A DNA stretch of 64,000 nt from contig CAWIOF010000004.1 of NCBI GenBank assembly GCA_963837715.1, forward strand, positions 620,001-684,000, written 5' to 3'. Numbering within the stretch: the first letter of the stretch is position 1; every line of letters starts with the position of its first letter. The position numbers were made by a program, and so were the translations under genes. The notes under the pieces were generated by a model. The model ran no database searches. It was given only the letters and a program-made list of their open reading frames with translations, and was not told the origin of the DNA. The stretch comes from JANYLB01 sp963837715. Its GTDB lineage: Bacteria; Actinomycetota; Acidimicrobiia; IMCC26256; JANYLB01. Positions 18,450-27,499 of the stretch are shown here, piece after piece.

Positions 18450-19815
18450 GCCGACCACCGGACACACCGATCTCCTCGCGGTAGCCCGAGAGGTCGCCGC
18501 GGCGGCTCGACCCGGTGAGCAGATCGAGGCGTACGCGCTGCGTTCGCACGACACCGAGATCAAGGTGTTCGGCGGCGACGTCGAGTCGCTCTCGGTCGCG
18601 GGGATCGACGGCGTGGGCGTGCGGGTCGTCGTCGACCACCGCACCGGGTACGCCTGGGCGGGATCGCTCGCGCCCGACGTGGTGGCCGACACCCTCGCCG
18701 AAGCTCGCGACAACGCGGCCTTCGGCGCGCCCGACGAGCACGCCGGCATCGCCTCGCCGGCCGACTTTGTCGGCATCGAGGCCCCGGTCGTCGACCTCTG
18801 GCGCGACGAACTGCTCGCGGTACCCGTCGCCGACAAGGTCGCGCTCGCGCTGGAGGTCGAACGGGCGACGCTCGCGGCCGACCCGCGCGTGCGCGGCGTC
18901 GAGTCGGCCGACTACGGCGACGCCGCGATCGAAGCTGCGATCGCGAACTCCCTCGGCGTGGAGGCGACGAGCCGACGCTGCGTCGCATCGGTGGCGGCGT
19001 CGGCGATGGCCGGTGACCGTGACGACACCCAGACCGGCAGCGGGTTCTCGGTGGGGCGCACGCCAGCCGAGCTCGACGTCGACCAGGCCGCCCGGGATGC
19101 CGCGCTGCGCTCCACCCGCATGCTCGGCGCCACCCAGCCGGCATCCCGTCGGCTCCGGGTGATCCTCGACCCCCTCGTGAGCCGCTCCATCCTCGGGCTC
19201 ATCGGCTCCGCGTTGAACGGCGAGGCGATCGCCAAGGGCCGGTCGATGTTCCTCGGCCGTGAAGGTGAGCAGGTCGGCGCACCCTCCGTGAACCTCATCG
19301 ACGACCCGACGAATCCAGAGGCGTTCGGGGCCGCGACCCATGATGCCGAAGGGGTGCCCGTTCGCCGCAACGCCCTCATCGTCGACGGCGTGCTCCGCGG
19401 CTTCCTGCAGAACGTCTACTCCGGCCGCCGGTCAGGCGTCGCAACGACCGGCTCCGCGGTCCGGGGCGGTTTCAAGTCGGCGCCGGGTGTCGGGGCCCGC
19501 GCCTTGCATCTCGCGCCCGGGACGCGGTCGCTCGACGAGATCGTCGCCGCGACGCCCGATGCACTGTTCGTGCAGTCGGTGAGCGGCCTGCACTCGGGGA
19601 CGAACCCGGTGAGCGGCGACTTCTCGGTCGGTGCCGAAGGGTTGGTCGTGCGCGACGGCGCATTCGCGGAGCCGGTGCGTGAGATCACGATCGCGTCGAC
19701 GCTGCAGCGGATCCTGCTCGACGTCGCCGAGATCGGCGGCGACCTCACGTGGCTGCCCGGTTCCGCGGCCGGCCTCACGCTGGTGATCAGCGAGATGCAG
19801 ATGAGCGGGAGCTGA
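18442..19815 (+). CDS. tldE: TldE/PmbA-type partner protein
   Basis: 457 residues, the non-catalytic partner of TldD. It lacks an HExxxH motif, as expected, and keeps the family segments VRRNALIVDGVLRGFLQNVY and SGTNPVSGDFSVGAEG. The GTG start is inside the end of tldD, indicating tight co-translation. In other bacteria this pair matures small antibacterial peptides or degrades proteins; no peptide precursor is seen beside it here. It ends 9 bp before the convergent HAD gene. Confidence 0.92.
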   Translation: MPEPTTGHTDLLAVAREVAAAARPGEQIEAYALRSHDTEIKVFGGDVESLSVAGIDGVGVRVVVDHRTGYAWAGSLAPDVVADTLAEARDNAAFGAPDEHAGIASPADFVGIEAPVVDLWRDELLAVPVADKVALALEVERATLAADPRVRGVESADYGDAAIEAAIANSLGVEATSRRCVASVAASAMAGDRDDTQTGSGFSVGRTPAELDVDQAARDAALRSTRMLGATQPASRRLRVILDPLVSRSILGLIGSALNGEAIAKGRSMFLGREGEQVGAPSVNLIDDPTNPEAFGAATHDAEGVPVRRNALIVDGVLRGFLQNVYSGRRSGVATTGSAVRGGFKSAPGVGARALHLAPGTRSLDEIVAATPDALFVQSVSGLHSGTNPVSGDFSVGAEGLVVRDGAFAEPVREITIASTLQRILLDVAEIGGDLTWLPGSAAGLTLVISEMQMSGS

Positions 19816-19824
19816 CCAGCTCCG

Positions 19825-20556
19825 TCACATCGCCCGACGGGAGAGGATCTCGTCGAGCTCGGCGAGCGCGACCCAGGGGTCGTCGCCGAAGTGCACGGTC
19901 TCCATGCCGAGGTCGCGTGCGGCGCGGATGTTGTCGGCGTTGTCGTCGACGAACACCGACGCGGTGGGAGACACCCCGACCTGTTCGAGGGTGAGCACGT
20001 AGATCGCGGGGTCGGGTTTGCGCATCCCGACCGAGCTCGAATCGACGACGATCTCGAAGAGGTCGTCGAGCGGGAACGTCGCCTTCCAGTGGTCGCCGAA
20101 CTCGGCGATGTTGTTCGTGAGCAGCGCGAGTCGGTAGCCCTCGACCTTCAGATCGCGGATCCGGTGCACGACGGGCCAGTGGACCCCGATGGCGGTGGAG
20201 CCCATGAACCGCCCGTAGGCGTCGACGTCGAGCTCCACGCCGAGGACATCGGGAGCCCGGGCCTGGAGCCCGCCGAAGTAGGTGGCGAAGTCGATCTCGC
20301 CCCGCTCGAGGCGGTGCCAATCGTGGTCGGCGAGGGGGTCGGGCCCGACGGTCGCCGGCCCCGGATCGGCGAGCGTGTCGGCGACGGCGCGTCCCTCGAC
20401 GCCCACGTAGTGGACCTCGCCGAACAGCAGACGCAACAACGAACCGGGCGGGTACCCGCTCTCGGCTTCGAAGTCGCCGATGCCCCGGAACAGCGGGCTC
20501 GAGATCACGCCGCCGTAGTCGAAGATGATCGCTTCGATCGCGCCGGGCTCGCTCAT
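19825..20556 (-). CDS. HAD-superfamily hydrolase
   Basis: 243 residues, soluble. HAD motifs: I = IIFDYGGVIS (nucleophile Asp, with the usual second Asp replaced by Gly as in epoxide-hydrolase-like subgroups), II = LLTNN, III = KPDPAIYVL, IV = VFVDDNADNI. The cap segment between motifs I and II is long (about 110 residues). Probably a phosphatase; substrate unknown. The ATG overlaps the stop of the SAF gene upstream (ATGA), so the two are coupled. Confidence 0.9.
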   Translation of the reverse strand: MSEPGAIEAIIFDYGGVISSPLFRGIGDFEAESGYPPGSLLRLLFGEVHYVGVEGRAVADTLADPGPATVGPDPLADHDWHRLERGEIDFATYFGGLQARAPDVLGVELDVDAYGRFMGSTAIGVHWPVVHRIRDLKVEGYRLALLTNNIAEFGDHWKATFPLDDLFEIVVDSSSVGMRKPDPAIYVLTLEQVGVSPTASVFVDDNADNIRAARDLGMETVHFGDDPWVALAELDEILSRRAM

Positions 20557-21243
20557 CGAGAGGGGAGCGTACGGGTTCCGCGCCCCGGAGTCGGATCGTC
20601 GACCGCTTCCGGGGGGACGAGCGCCAGCGCGAGCACCCCGTTGGCGGCGGCGTAGGCGAGCCGGGGAGCTTCCTCGACGTCGACCATGAGCGTCACCCCG
20701 GTGGTCGCGGCATCGCCGACCGCCTCATCGCGGTCGAGCGCGAGGACCGGGACGGCGGCGGCGACGGTGAGTGTCGGGTCGGCGTCGGCCGACACCTGGC
20801 CCGGATCGAAGGTCACGTACACGTCGACGTGGTCACCGGGCCGCAGGCGCGGGGTGTCGGTGACCGCGATCCGCATGGCGCGCCGTCCGGGCGCGACCAC
20901 GCCGTCGCGCCCGTCGCGATCCCGCGTCGCGAGATGACGTGTGGTCACCGCCTGCCCGCGCAACACCGGGACGACCACCACGCGCCCGTCGGCGGTTCGC
21001 CGATCGAGTGCACCGGGTGGTCGGGCGCCACCCCGGGCCCGGACGACCGACAGGTCGGTGGCGGTGACGGCCCGACCGACGGGGAGGTCGCGGCGGGCCA
21101 CGGTGTACGCGATGACTTCGCCGTACGCGCGCGTCCTGGCGGCGCAGGGAAGCGAGTGTGCCGCCGACCCAGAGTGCGGTGACGACGGCGACGACGAGCG
21201 CGGCACCCCAGAGCAGGGCGGCGCGGGGTGAACGACGGAGCAC
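20553..21243 (-). CDS. SAF-domain (CpaB/RcpC-like) protein, apparent frameshift
   Basis: About 229 residues once joined. The N-terminal frame gives a membrane anchor (LLWGAALVVAVVTALWVGG). A second frame from near 21135 gives the SAF domain (VARRDLPVGRAVTATDLSVV, VVVPVLRGQAV, LRPGDHVDVYVTF). One extra base within CAGGACGCGCGCG separates them. The family is the CpaB-like protein of actinobacterial tad-type pilus or related loci, but no other pilus gene is in this window. Outer-face membrane protein; role unproven. Confidence 0.72.
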
Positions 21244-21348
21244 GGCAGATCCCCTTCAGGCGCGGGCGGTCAGCGGGAGAAGGGGAGGTGCGGGGGAAGT
21301 GGCTCGATCGTACCGGGAGGCGCTCCCGGACGAAAGGGACGCGGTGGG

Positions 21349-21729
21349 TCAGGCCGACTTGGTCTTCGCCGACGACGACTTCGTCTCGGGCTTCTTGGTG
21401 GAGTCGGACTTCTTCGTGTCGGACGACGTCGACGAAGACGAGTCGGACTTCGACGAAGAATCCGAAGACGAAGAATCCGAAGACGAGCCCCCCGTACCGG
21501 AATCCGAAGCCGCCGACTCCGAGTCCTTCTTGGCGGCCTTCACCGTCGACGACGACCGGTTGTCGGTCTTGTAGAAGCCGGAGCCCTTGAGGACGATCCC
21601 GACGGACCCGAAGACCTTGGTCAACTTGCCACCGCAGCCCTTGTGCTTCTTGAGCGGCTCGTCGCTGAACGACTGGTAGACGTCGAAGCGTTCACCGCAC
21701 TTGGCACACGCGTACTCGTACGTCGGCAT
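21349..21729 (-). CDS. FmdB-family zinc-ribbon protein with Ser/Asp tail
   Basis: 126 residues. Residues 1-65 are an FmdB-type zinc ribbon: MPTYEYACAKCGERFDVYQ gives the first CxxC, and the second site has a single visible Cys (HKGCGGKL). The segment GSGFYKTDNRS closes the domain. The remaining 60 residues are nearly all Ser, Asp, Lys and Thr, so disordered. FmdB proteins are named for a formamidase regulator, but most are uncharacterised. A perfect CIRCE element begins 24 bp before the ATG, so the gene is likely heat-inducible under HrcA. Confidence 0.88.
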   Translation of the reverse strand: MPTYEYACAKCGERFDVYQSFSDEPLKKHKGCGGKLTKVFGSVGIVLKGSGFYKTDNRSSSTVKAAKKDSESAASDSGTGGSSSDSSSSDSSSKSDSSSSTSSDTKKSDSTKKPETKSSSAKTKSA

Positions 21730-21752
21730 GACGGGATCCTCGGGGCGTGGCG

Positions 21753-21779
21753 TTAGCACTCGGGTAGGTCGAGTGCTAA
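21753..21779. promoter_or_regulatory. Perfect CIRCE element (HrcA operator)
   Basis: TTAGCACTC-N9-GAGTGCTAA with no mismatch. CIRCE is the operator of the heat-shock repressor HrcA, normally before groES/groEL or hrcA-dnaK. Here it lies in the divergent spacer between the FmdB-type gene (24 bp from its ATG, the usual leader position) and plsY (43 bp from its ATG). The FmdB-type gene is the more likely target. Confidence 0.92.
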
Positions 21780-21785
21780 GGATAT

Positions 21786-21805
21786 CGCGACCACCCCGGG
21801 TCGCG
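21786..21805. promoter_or_regulatory. Inverted repeat beside CIRCE
   Basis: CGCGACC-N6-GGTCGCG is a perfect 7-6-7 inverted repeat six bases from the CIRCE element and 17 bp before plsY. It could be a second operator for the divergent promoter or a leader hairpin for plsY. No known consensus recognised. Confidence 0.4.
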
Positions 21806-21821
21806 GCCAAGATGGAGCCGG

Positions 21822-22439
21822 ATGCTCGCCGTCGCCGTGTTCCCCTCCGTGTTGCTCCTCGTCCCGGCGTACCTGCTCGGGACCTTCCCCACCGCGGCGC
21901 TCGTTGCCCGGGCCGGCGGCCACGATGTGCTCACCGAGGGCTCGGGGAACCCGGGCGCCTCGAACGTCACCCGACTCATGGGCTGGAAGGCCGGTGCCGT
22001 GGTGATGGCCGGCGACTTCCTGAAGGGAACGATCGCGGCCGGCGTGGGCCTCGCCGTCGGCGGACGGATCGGGGCGTACGCGCTCGGGATCGCAGCGATC
22101 CTCGGTCACGTGTTCCCCGTCACCCGTCGGTTCAAGGGCGGCAAGGGCGTCGCGACCGCGAGCGGCGCGCTGGTGGTGCTGTTCCCCTGGATCGTCGCCG
22201 GACTGGCGGTCGTGTGGTTTCTCCTCGCCCGTGTGCTCAAGCGGGCGTCGGTCGCGTCGATCGTGTGCACCGTGCTGTTCGTGGTCCTGGCGATCGTCGG
22301 GGGCTACGACTGGGTCGAGATCGCCGTGCTCGCCGGACTCGGGGTGGTGATCCTCGCCCGCCACGCCGCGAACCTGCGCCGCCTGGTCCGGGGCGAGGAG
22401 CCGCAGCTCCCGACCCGACGGGAAGAGGACGCGGCATGA
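21822..22439 (+). CDS. plsY: Glycerol-3-phosphate acyltransferase PlsY
   Basis: Integral membrane enzyme that acylates glycerol-3-phosphate with acyl-phosphate, the first step of phospholipid synthesis. 205 residues, normal length, with about five membrane helices. The three PlsY motifs are present: GSGNPGASNVTR, the GDFLKG segment and GHVFPVTRRFKGGKGVAT. ATG start. It leads the plsY-galU-moeA run, with 88 bp before galU. The partner plsX is not in the window. Its upstream region is shared with the CIRCE-controlled gene. Confidence 0.94.
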   Translation: MLAVAVFPSVLLLVPAYLLGTFPTAALVARAGGHDVLTEGSGNPGASNVTRLMGWKAGAVVMAGDFLKGTIAAGVGLAVGGRIGAYALGIAAILGHVFPVTRRFKGGKGVATASGALVVLFPWIVAGLAVVWFLLARVLKRASVASIVCTVLFVVLAIVGGYDWVEIAVLAGLGVVILARHAANLRRLVRGEEPQLPTRREEDAA

Positions 22440-22527
22440 ACCGGGCACGCCTGCGGCCGAGGCTCAACCCGGTGGCCGGCCGAGCCGATGCACGCAGGAG
22501 TCGACTCACACCGAAGGACGAGGCGCA

Positions 22528-23418
22528 ATGAGCAGCACCGACAGGGTCCGCAAGGCCGTGATCCCCGCCGCCGGGCTGGGAACCCGGTTCCTCCCGGCGA
22601 CCAAGAGCCAGCCGAAGGAGATGTTGCCGGTCGTCGACAAGCCGTCGATCCAGTACGTCGTGGAAGAAGCCGTGCGGGCCGGCCTCACCGACATCCTCGT
22701 GATCACCGGGCGGGGCAAGCGCGCGATCGAAGACCACTTCGACCGCAACTTCGAGCTCGAGTTCTACCTGGAGCAGAAGGGCAAGCACGACCTCCTGAAG
22801 GAGGTCCAGGAGACCTCGGAGCTCGGGAACATCCACTTCATCCGCCAACGCGATCCGCTCGGTCTCGGCCACGCGGTCGCAGCGGCGAAGGAGCACGTGG
22901 GCGACGAGCCGTTCGCGGTGTTGCTCGGCGACGACATCATGGTCGACGACTCGAAGCTGCTTCGTTCCATGCTCGACCTGCACGAGCGCTACGGACGATC
23001 CGTCCTCGCGCTCAAGGAGGTCGCCCCCGAGCGCATCTCGTCGTACGGGTGCGTCGAACCGGAGACGGTCGACGGCGAGTTGGTCACCATCCGCTCCATC
23101 GTCGAGAAGCCGAAGCGCGAGGTCGCGCCGTCGAACCTCGCGGTGATGGGTCGGTACGTGTTCACGCCCGAGATCTTCGGCGCGCTCGACCGCATCGAAC
23201 CCGGGACGGGTGGCGAGCTGCAGCTCACCGACGCGATCGGCCTGCTGCTCGAGAGCCAGACCGTCTACGGCCGCACCTTCGAGCACGGCCGATTCGACAT
23301 CGGTCAGAAGCTCGACTTCCTCTACGCCAACGTCGAGCTCGCCCTTGATCGCGACGACCTCGGCCCCGAGTTCGCCGCGTTCCTCGTCGACCTCATGCAC
23401 CGCCGCGGGCTGGTCTGA
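22528..23418 (+). CDS. galU: UTP-glucose-1-phosphate uridylyltransferase
   Basis: Makes UDP-glucose for envelope polysaccharides and glycolipids. 296 residues. The nucleotide-binding start AVIPAAGLGTRFLPATKSQPK is cut short of nothing, and KEMLPVVDKPSIQYVVEEA, the Mg-binding LLGDDIM, VEKPKREVAPSNLAVMGRYV and the FDIGQKLDFL end are all standard. ATG start with AAGGACGAGG upstream. It is followed at 52 bp by the gephyrin-like moeA, the conserved actinobacterial order. Its stop TGA lies in the head of a family 1 repeat fragment. It could supply the glycan operon at 54-61 kb. Confidence 0.96.
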   Translation: MSSTDRVRKAVIPAAGLGTRFLPATKSQPKEMLPVVDKPSIQYVVEEAVRAGLTDILVITGRGKRAIEDHFDRNFELEFYLEQKGKHDLLKEVQETSELGNIHFIRQRDPLGLGHAVAAAKEHVGDEPFAVLLGDDIMVDDSKLLRSMLDLHERYGRSVLALKEVAPERISSYGCVEPETVDGELVTIRSIVEKPKREVAPSNLAVMGRYVFTPEIFGALDRIEPGTGGELQLTDAIGLLLESQTVYGRTFEHGRFDIGQKLDFLYANVELALDRDDLGPEFAAFLVDLMHRRGLV

Positions 23419-23444
23419 CTGTCGAATCCGCTGCGCCGGCTCGA
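23415..23444 (+). repeat. Family 1 repeat, head fragment only
   Basis: Only the head arm (CTGACTGTCGAATCCGCTGC and the following GCCGGCTCGA) is left. The TGA in it is the galU stop codon. Confidence 0.8.
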
Positions 23445-23469
23445 CGGGTTCCCGTCGTAGTGTCGGTGG

Positions 23470-24681
23470 ATGCGTCCGCTCGCTGAGGTCCAGGCCGAGA
23501 TCCTCGCCGCCGTCCCGCGTCTCGACCCGACCCGGGTGCCGCTCGGTGAAGCACTCGGGGTGGTGCTGAGCGAACCGATCATCGCCGGCGAATCGGTCCC
23601 ACCCTTCGCGAACACCGCGATGGACGGATACGCCGTGCGTGCTGCCGACACCGCAGCCGCGTCCGAGACCGCACCCGCTCGCCTGACTGTCGTCGGCGAA
23701 CTCCCCGCGGGCCGGGCGCCGACGGTGGCGGTCGGGCCGGGCGAGGCGATCCGGATCATGACCGGCGCGCCGATGCCCTCGGGCGCCGACGCGATCGTGA
23801 TGGTCGAACGCACCGCGCCCGCAGTCGACGACGGTGTGTTCGTGCGGGTTCCCGCGAGCGCCGGCGACCACGTCCGTGCCATCGGCGGCGATGTGGTGAG
23901 TGGCACCACGGTGTTCGAACCCGGGACGCTCGTCGGGGCGGCGCACGTCGGTGTGCTCGCGACCCTCGGGTGCTCCGAGGTCGCAGCCCGTCCCCGTCCG
24001 CGGGTCGGTGTGCTCTCCACCGGCGACGAACTGATCGAAGGACCCCGTCCGCTCGCGCCGGGCCAGATCCGTGATTCCAACCGTCCGATGCTGCTGGCGA
24101 TGCTCGCCGAAGCCGGATGTGAGCCGGTTGACCTCGGGGTCGCGCGCGACGACGAGGCGTTGATCACCCGCCGGCTCGAACGCGGGATCGAGCGCTGCGA
24201 CGCGCTGCTCACGAGCGGCGGCGTGTCGGTCGGCGACTACGACTTCGTGAAGGCCGCGCTCGACCGCCTCGGCGCGTTGCGGTGGTCGCAGGTGGCGATC
24301 CGCCCGGCAAAGCCGCTCGCCTTCGGTGTGGTCGACGGCACCCCGATCTTCGGACTCCCCGGCAACCCGGTGAGCTCGTTCGTGAGCTTCGAGCTCTTCG
24401 CACGCCCCGCACTGCTCCAGATGTCGGGGCACCTCGTGATCAACCGACCCGAGGTGGCGGCGACCGCGTCGGAAGCCATGGCGCGCCGGCCCGACGGGAA
24501 GCTGCATCTCGATCGGGTGCGGGTTCGCATCGACGATCGCGGCCGGTACCAGGTGGCGCGCAGCGGCGCCCAGGCGAGCAACGCGCTCGCCGCGATGGCC
24601 GCGGCCGACGGTCTCGCACTGCTCCCCGACGGCCCCGGCGTCGAAGCCGGCGAAGAACTCCGCGTGATGCTCCTCCGCTGA
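23470..24681 (+). CDS. glp: Gephyrin-like molybdopterin molybdotransferase (MoeA/Glp)
   Basis: Inserts molybdate into adenylyl-molybdopterin. 403 residues with all four MoeA regions: PPFANTAMDGYAV, GEAIRIMTGAPMPSGADAIV, STGDELIEGPRPLAPGQIRDSN (central MogA-like domain), TSGGVSVGDYD and GLPGNPVSSFVSF. In actinobacteria the copy next to galU is called Glp and has been shown in corynebacteria to work with the membrane protein GlpR and the divisome. The order here (galU-glp, with a GlpR-like gene 2.3 kb on) matches, so a dual cofactor and division role is plausible. ATG start. Confidence 0.92.
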   Translation: MRPLAEVQAEILAAVPRLDPTRVPLGEALGVVLSEPIIAGESVPPFANTAMDGYAVRAADTAAASETAPARLTVVGELPAGRAPTVAVGPGEAIRIMTGAPMPSGADAIVMVERTAPAVDDGVFVRVPASAGDHVRAIGGDVVSGTTVFEPGTLVGAAHVGVLATLGCSEVAARPRPRVGVLSTGDELIEGPRPLAPGQIRDSNRPMLLAMLAEAGCEPVDLGVARDDEALITRRLERGIERCDALLTSGGVSVGDYDFVKAALDRLGALRWSQVAIRPAKPLAFGVVDGTPIFGLPGNPVSSFVSFELFARPALLQMSGHLVINRPEVAATASEAMARRPDGKLHLDRVRVRIDDRGRYQVARSGAQASNALAAMAAADGLALLPDGPGVEAGEELRVMLLR

Positions 24682-24708
24682 GGAGCACAGCACAGCGGAT
24701 CGAATCGG

Positions 24709-24783
24709 CAGGAGAAGCGGCGACGGCGGCGCGGCCTGGAATCGGTGGGCGGTCGAGCCGACGGAGCGGATTCGACCATCAAG
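24709..24783 (-). repeat. Family 1 repeat, inverted copy
   Basis: On the minus strand it reads from head TTGATGGTCGAATCCGCTCC at 24783 to tail CCGCTTCTCCTGCC at 24709. It lies between moeA/glp and the convergent small secreted protein gene. The rest of the gap shows no other structure. Confidence 0.85.
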
Positions 24784-24857
24784 TCGGAACCGGCTTCCGG
24801 GGGTCGCCCCTGACCCCCGGAAACCGCGCCTCCCGCCGCGAAGTGGCGAACTGGGTG

Positions 24858-25085
24858 TTACTCGGTGACGGTGCAGGTCTCGTCGGGCGACGCCGCGGTG
24901 AGCGAGGTTCCCCGCTCGGCGCGGGCCGAGGAGAGCTCGACGTTTCCGTCGACGGTGACGGGTGTCGTGCAGGTCACGAAGGATCCCGAGTGGGTGGGTG
25001 CGTCGGCGGTGGCGAGCTTCGCGTCGGCGACGCCGAGGACGGCGAGCAGTGCCGTGACGCAGATGAGATAGCGGGCCAAGCGCAT
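24858..25085 (-). CDS. Small secreted protein, 75 aa
   Basis: A short gene with a clear signal peptide: MRLARYLICVTALLAVLGVADA, cleavage likely near residues 22-28. The mature part of about 50 residues has two Cys (FVTCTTPVTV and DETCTVTE) that probably form one disulfide. The ATG at 25085 has AGGGAG about ten bases upstream. The family is not recognised. It interrupts the moeA-moaA run on the opposite strand. Confidence 0.72.
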   Translation of the reverse strand: MRLARYLICVTALLAVLGVADAKLATADAPTHSGSFVTCTTPVTVDGNVELSSARAERGTSLTAASPDETCTVTE

Positions 25086-25167
25086 TGCACACTCCCTGGG
25101 GGTCGGGTGATGGATCGATTGCACCACGGACCGCCGACCGCTTCATGAGGCGATCGGCCCAACCGGC

Positions 25168-25254
25168 AGAGAAGGAGTGGAGCCGGCGGACACGCGGCGC
25201 GGGCGGTGGACCCGCGAAGCGGTCGAGCCGGCGCAGCGGATTCGACCATCAGGC
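25168..25254 (-). repeat. Family 1 repeat, inverted full copy
   Basis: On the minus strand it runs from head CCTGATGGTCGAATCCGC at 25254 to tail GCCGGCTCCACTCCTTCTC at 25168, nearly matching the 1.5-kb copies at both arms. It lies 43 bp upstream of moaA, in its likely promoter region. Confidence 0.92.
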
Positions 25255-25296
25255 CCGCCGGGAGACCGAGTTCCGGGCTGGCGTACGCTTGGCGCC

Positions 25297-26307
<1,011 letters not shown>

Positions 26308-26327
26308 CCCGGCCCCGATGGGCCGGG
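26308..26327 (+). terminator. GC hairpin between moaA and moaC
   Basis: CCCGGCCC-CGAT-GGGCCGGG, a perfect 8-bp stem with a 4-base loop, starting right after the moaA stop. There is no T-run, so it may be an RNA stability or attenuation element rather than a full terminator. Confidence 0.45.
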
Positions 26328-26360
26328 ACCCCGATTGACCTGCACCTACACTGTCGCCTC

Positions 26361-26861
26361 ATGCCGTCTGAGTTCACGCACATCGACCCCCTCGGCCGAG
26401 CCCGCATGGTCGACGTCACCGCCAAGGAAGCGACGCACCGCCGGGCGATCGCCCGGTGCCGGGTCCACATGGAGTCGGAGACCGCGTCGAAGATCGCGTC
26501 CGGCGCGATCTCGAAGGGCGACGTGCTCGCGGTCGCACGAGTGGCGGGTATACAAGCCGCGAAACAGACCCCGAACCTGTTGCCGCTGTGCCACCCGTTG
26601 CTGGTCGGTTCGGTGTTCGTGAACTTTCGCATCGAGGAACTGCACGTCGAGGTGGAGTGCCAGGTCGAGACGGTCGACCGCACGGGTGTCGAGATGGAGG
26701 CGATGACCGCGTGCGCGATCGCCGCGCTCACGATCTACGACATGTGCAAATCGGTCGATCGGGGCATGACCATCGGCGAGATCGCGCTCTGGGAGAAGAC
26801 GGGTGGCCGCTCCGGGATGTGGCGCCGCCCGTCCGACGACCCCGACGAATTCGACCGCTGA
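26361..26861 (+). CDS. moaC: Cyclic pyranopterin monophosphate synthase MoaC
   Basis: Second step of molybdenum cofactor synthesis, converting the MoaA product to cyclic pyranopterin monophosphate. 166 residues. Conserved features: MVDVTAKEATHRRAIA, KGDVLAVARVAGIQAAKQT, LPLCHPL, GVEMEAMTACAIAALTIYDM and the lysine in MCKSVDRGM. ATG start. It sits 53 bp after moaA. moaB, moaD and moaE are not in the window. Confidence 0.96.
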   Translation: MPSEFTHIDPLGRARMVDVTAKEATHRRAIARCRVHMESETASKIASGAISKGDVLAVARVAGIQAAKQTPNLLPLCHPLLVGSVFVNFRIEELHVEVECQVETVDRTGVEMEAMTACAIAALTIYDMCKSVDRGMTIGEIALWEKTGGRSGMWRRPSDDPDEFDR

Positions 26862-26949
26862 TCACGTTCGGCGATCCTGAAGCGGTTTGACTCGCGGCGC
26901 TCCCCGCGCTTGCATTGCCGCTTCCCGTGCTTCGGGGCATCCCCCGCCC

Positions 26950-26962
26950 AGAAGTCACTTCT
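26950..26962. promoter_or_regulatory. Short palindrome upstream of glpR-like gene
   Basis: AGAAGT-C-ACTTCT is a perfect 6-1-6 palindrome 37 bp before the glpR-like start, in an otherwise featureless 137-bp spacer. Possible operator; no consensus recognised. Confidence 0.35.
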
Positions 26963-26998
26963 TGTTAGCTTCCGCGACACGAAAGGGCGTCGAGGAGC

Positions 26999-27493
26999 TT
27001 GGCCATTCCGGTATTGCTGATCCTTGCTGTGCTCTGGGCTGCGGTGTTGATCCCACCGTTGTTCAAGGCTCGCACCGAACGTCGCCGCGGCGACTCCATC
27101 GGCGACTTCAGCTACAAGCTCGGAGTCATCGGTCGCACCGGCGGGTACACGCCAACGCGTCCCGCGCCGCCGGTGCCGATGTCGCTGGCCGGAACGACCG
27201 GAGCCCCGCGTCCGCGGGCAGGTGCGGTTCCCGGTGGGATGACCACGGCGCAGCGCCGTCGGCGCGACGTACTCGTCGGTCTGCTCGGTGCGGTCGCAGT
27301 GACGTTCGTCGCGGCAATGTTCACGGGCTCCACCCCGATGTGGGTGCTGCAGTTCGCTGTCGATGCGCTCCTCGTGACCTACGTCGTGCTGTTGGTCCGG
27401 ATGCGGACGCTCGCGATGGAGCAGCAGGTCAAGGTCCGGTACCTGCCGCAGCAGACGCCGCAGCTCGCGCTGCGCCGCACCGCTTCTTCCTGA
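26999..27493 (+). CDS. GlpR-like membrane receptor of gephyrin-like protein
   Basis: 164 residues. Topology: one N-terminal helix (AIPVLLILAVLWAAVLIPPL), a basic and Pro-rich cytoplasmic loop of about 65 residues, then two C-terminal helices (VLVGLLGAVAVTFVAAMF and LQFAVDALLVTYVVLLV) and a short basic tail. This matches GlpR, the cognate membrane receptor of actinobacterial Glp, and the galU-glp neighbourhood supports it. The match is from topology and context, not from strong residue identity. The start is a TTG next to GAGGAG, with short spacing. Confidence 0.65.
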   Translation: MAIPVLLILAVLWAAVLIPPLFKARTERRRGDSIGDFSYKLGVIGRTGGYTPTRPAPPVPMSLAGTTGAPRPRAGAVPGGMTTAQRRRRDVLVGLLGAVAVTFVAAMFTGSTPMWVLQFAVDALLVTYVVLLVRMRTLAMEQQVKVRYLPQQTPQLALRRTASS

Positions 27494-27499
27494 CGGCTC

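Noticed and set aside
17049..19815. tldD/tldE as part of a microcin or RiPP cluster
   Set aside because: No precursor peptide, cyclase or exporter lies nearby; the radical-SAM gene is almost 18 kb away.
22436..22531. 31-codon frame starting ATGA at the plsY stop and ending at galU
   Set aside because: Arg-rich, no motif, no separate RBS. It is probably just the plsY-galU spacer.
22237..25146. 969-codon minus-strand frame across plsY, galU and moeA
   Set aside because: No recognisable domain and it lies opposite three well-supported genes; antisense shadow.
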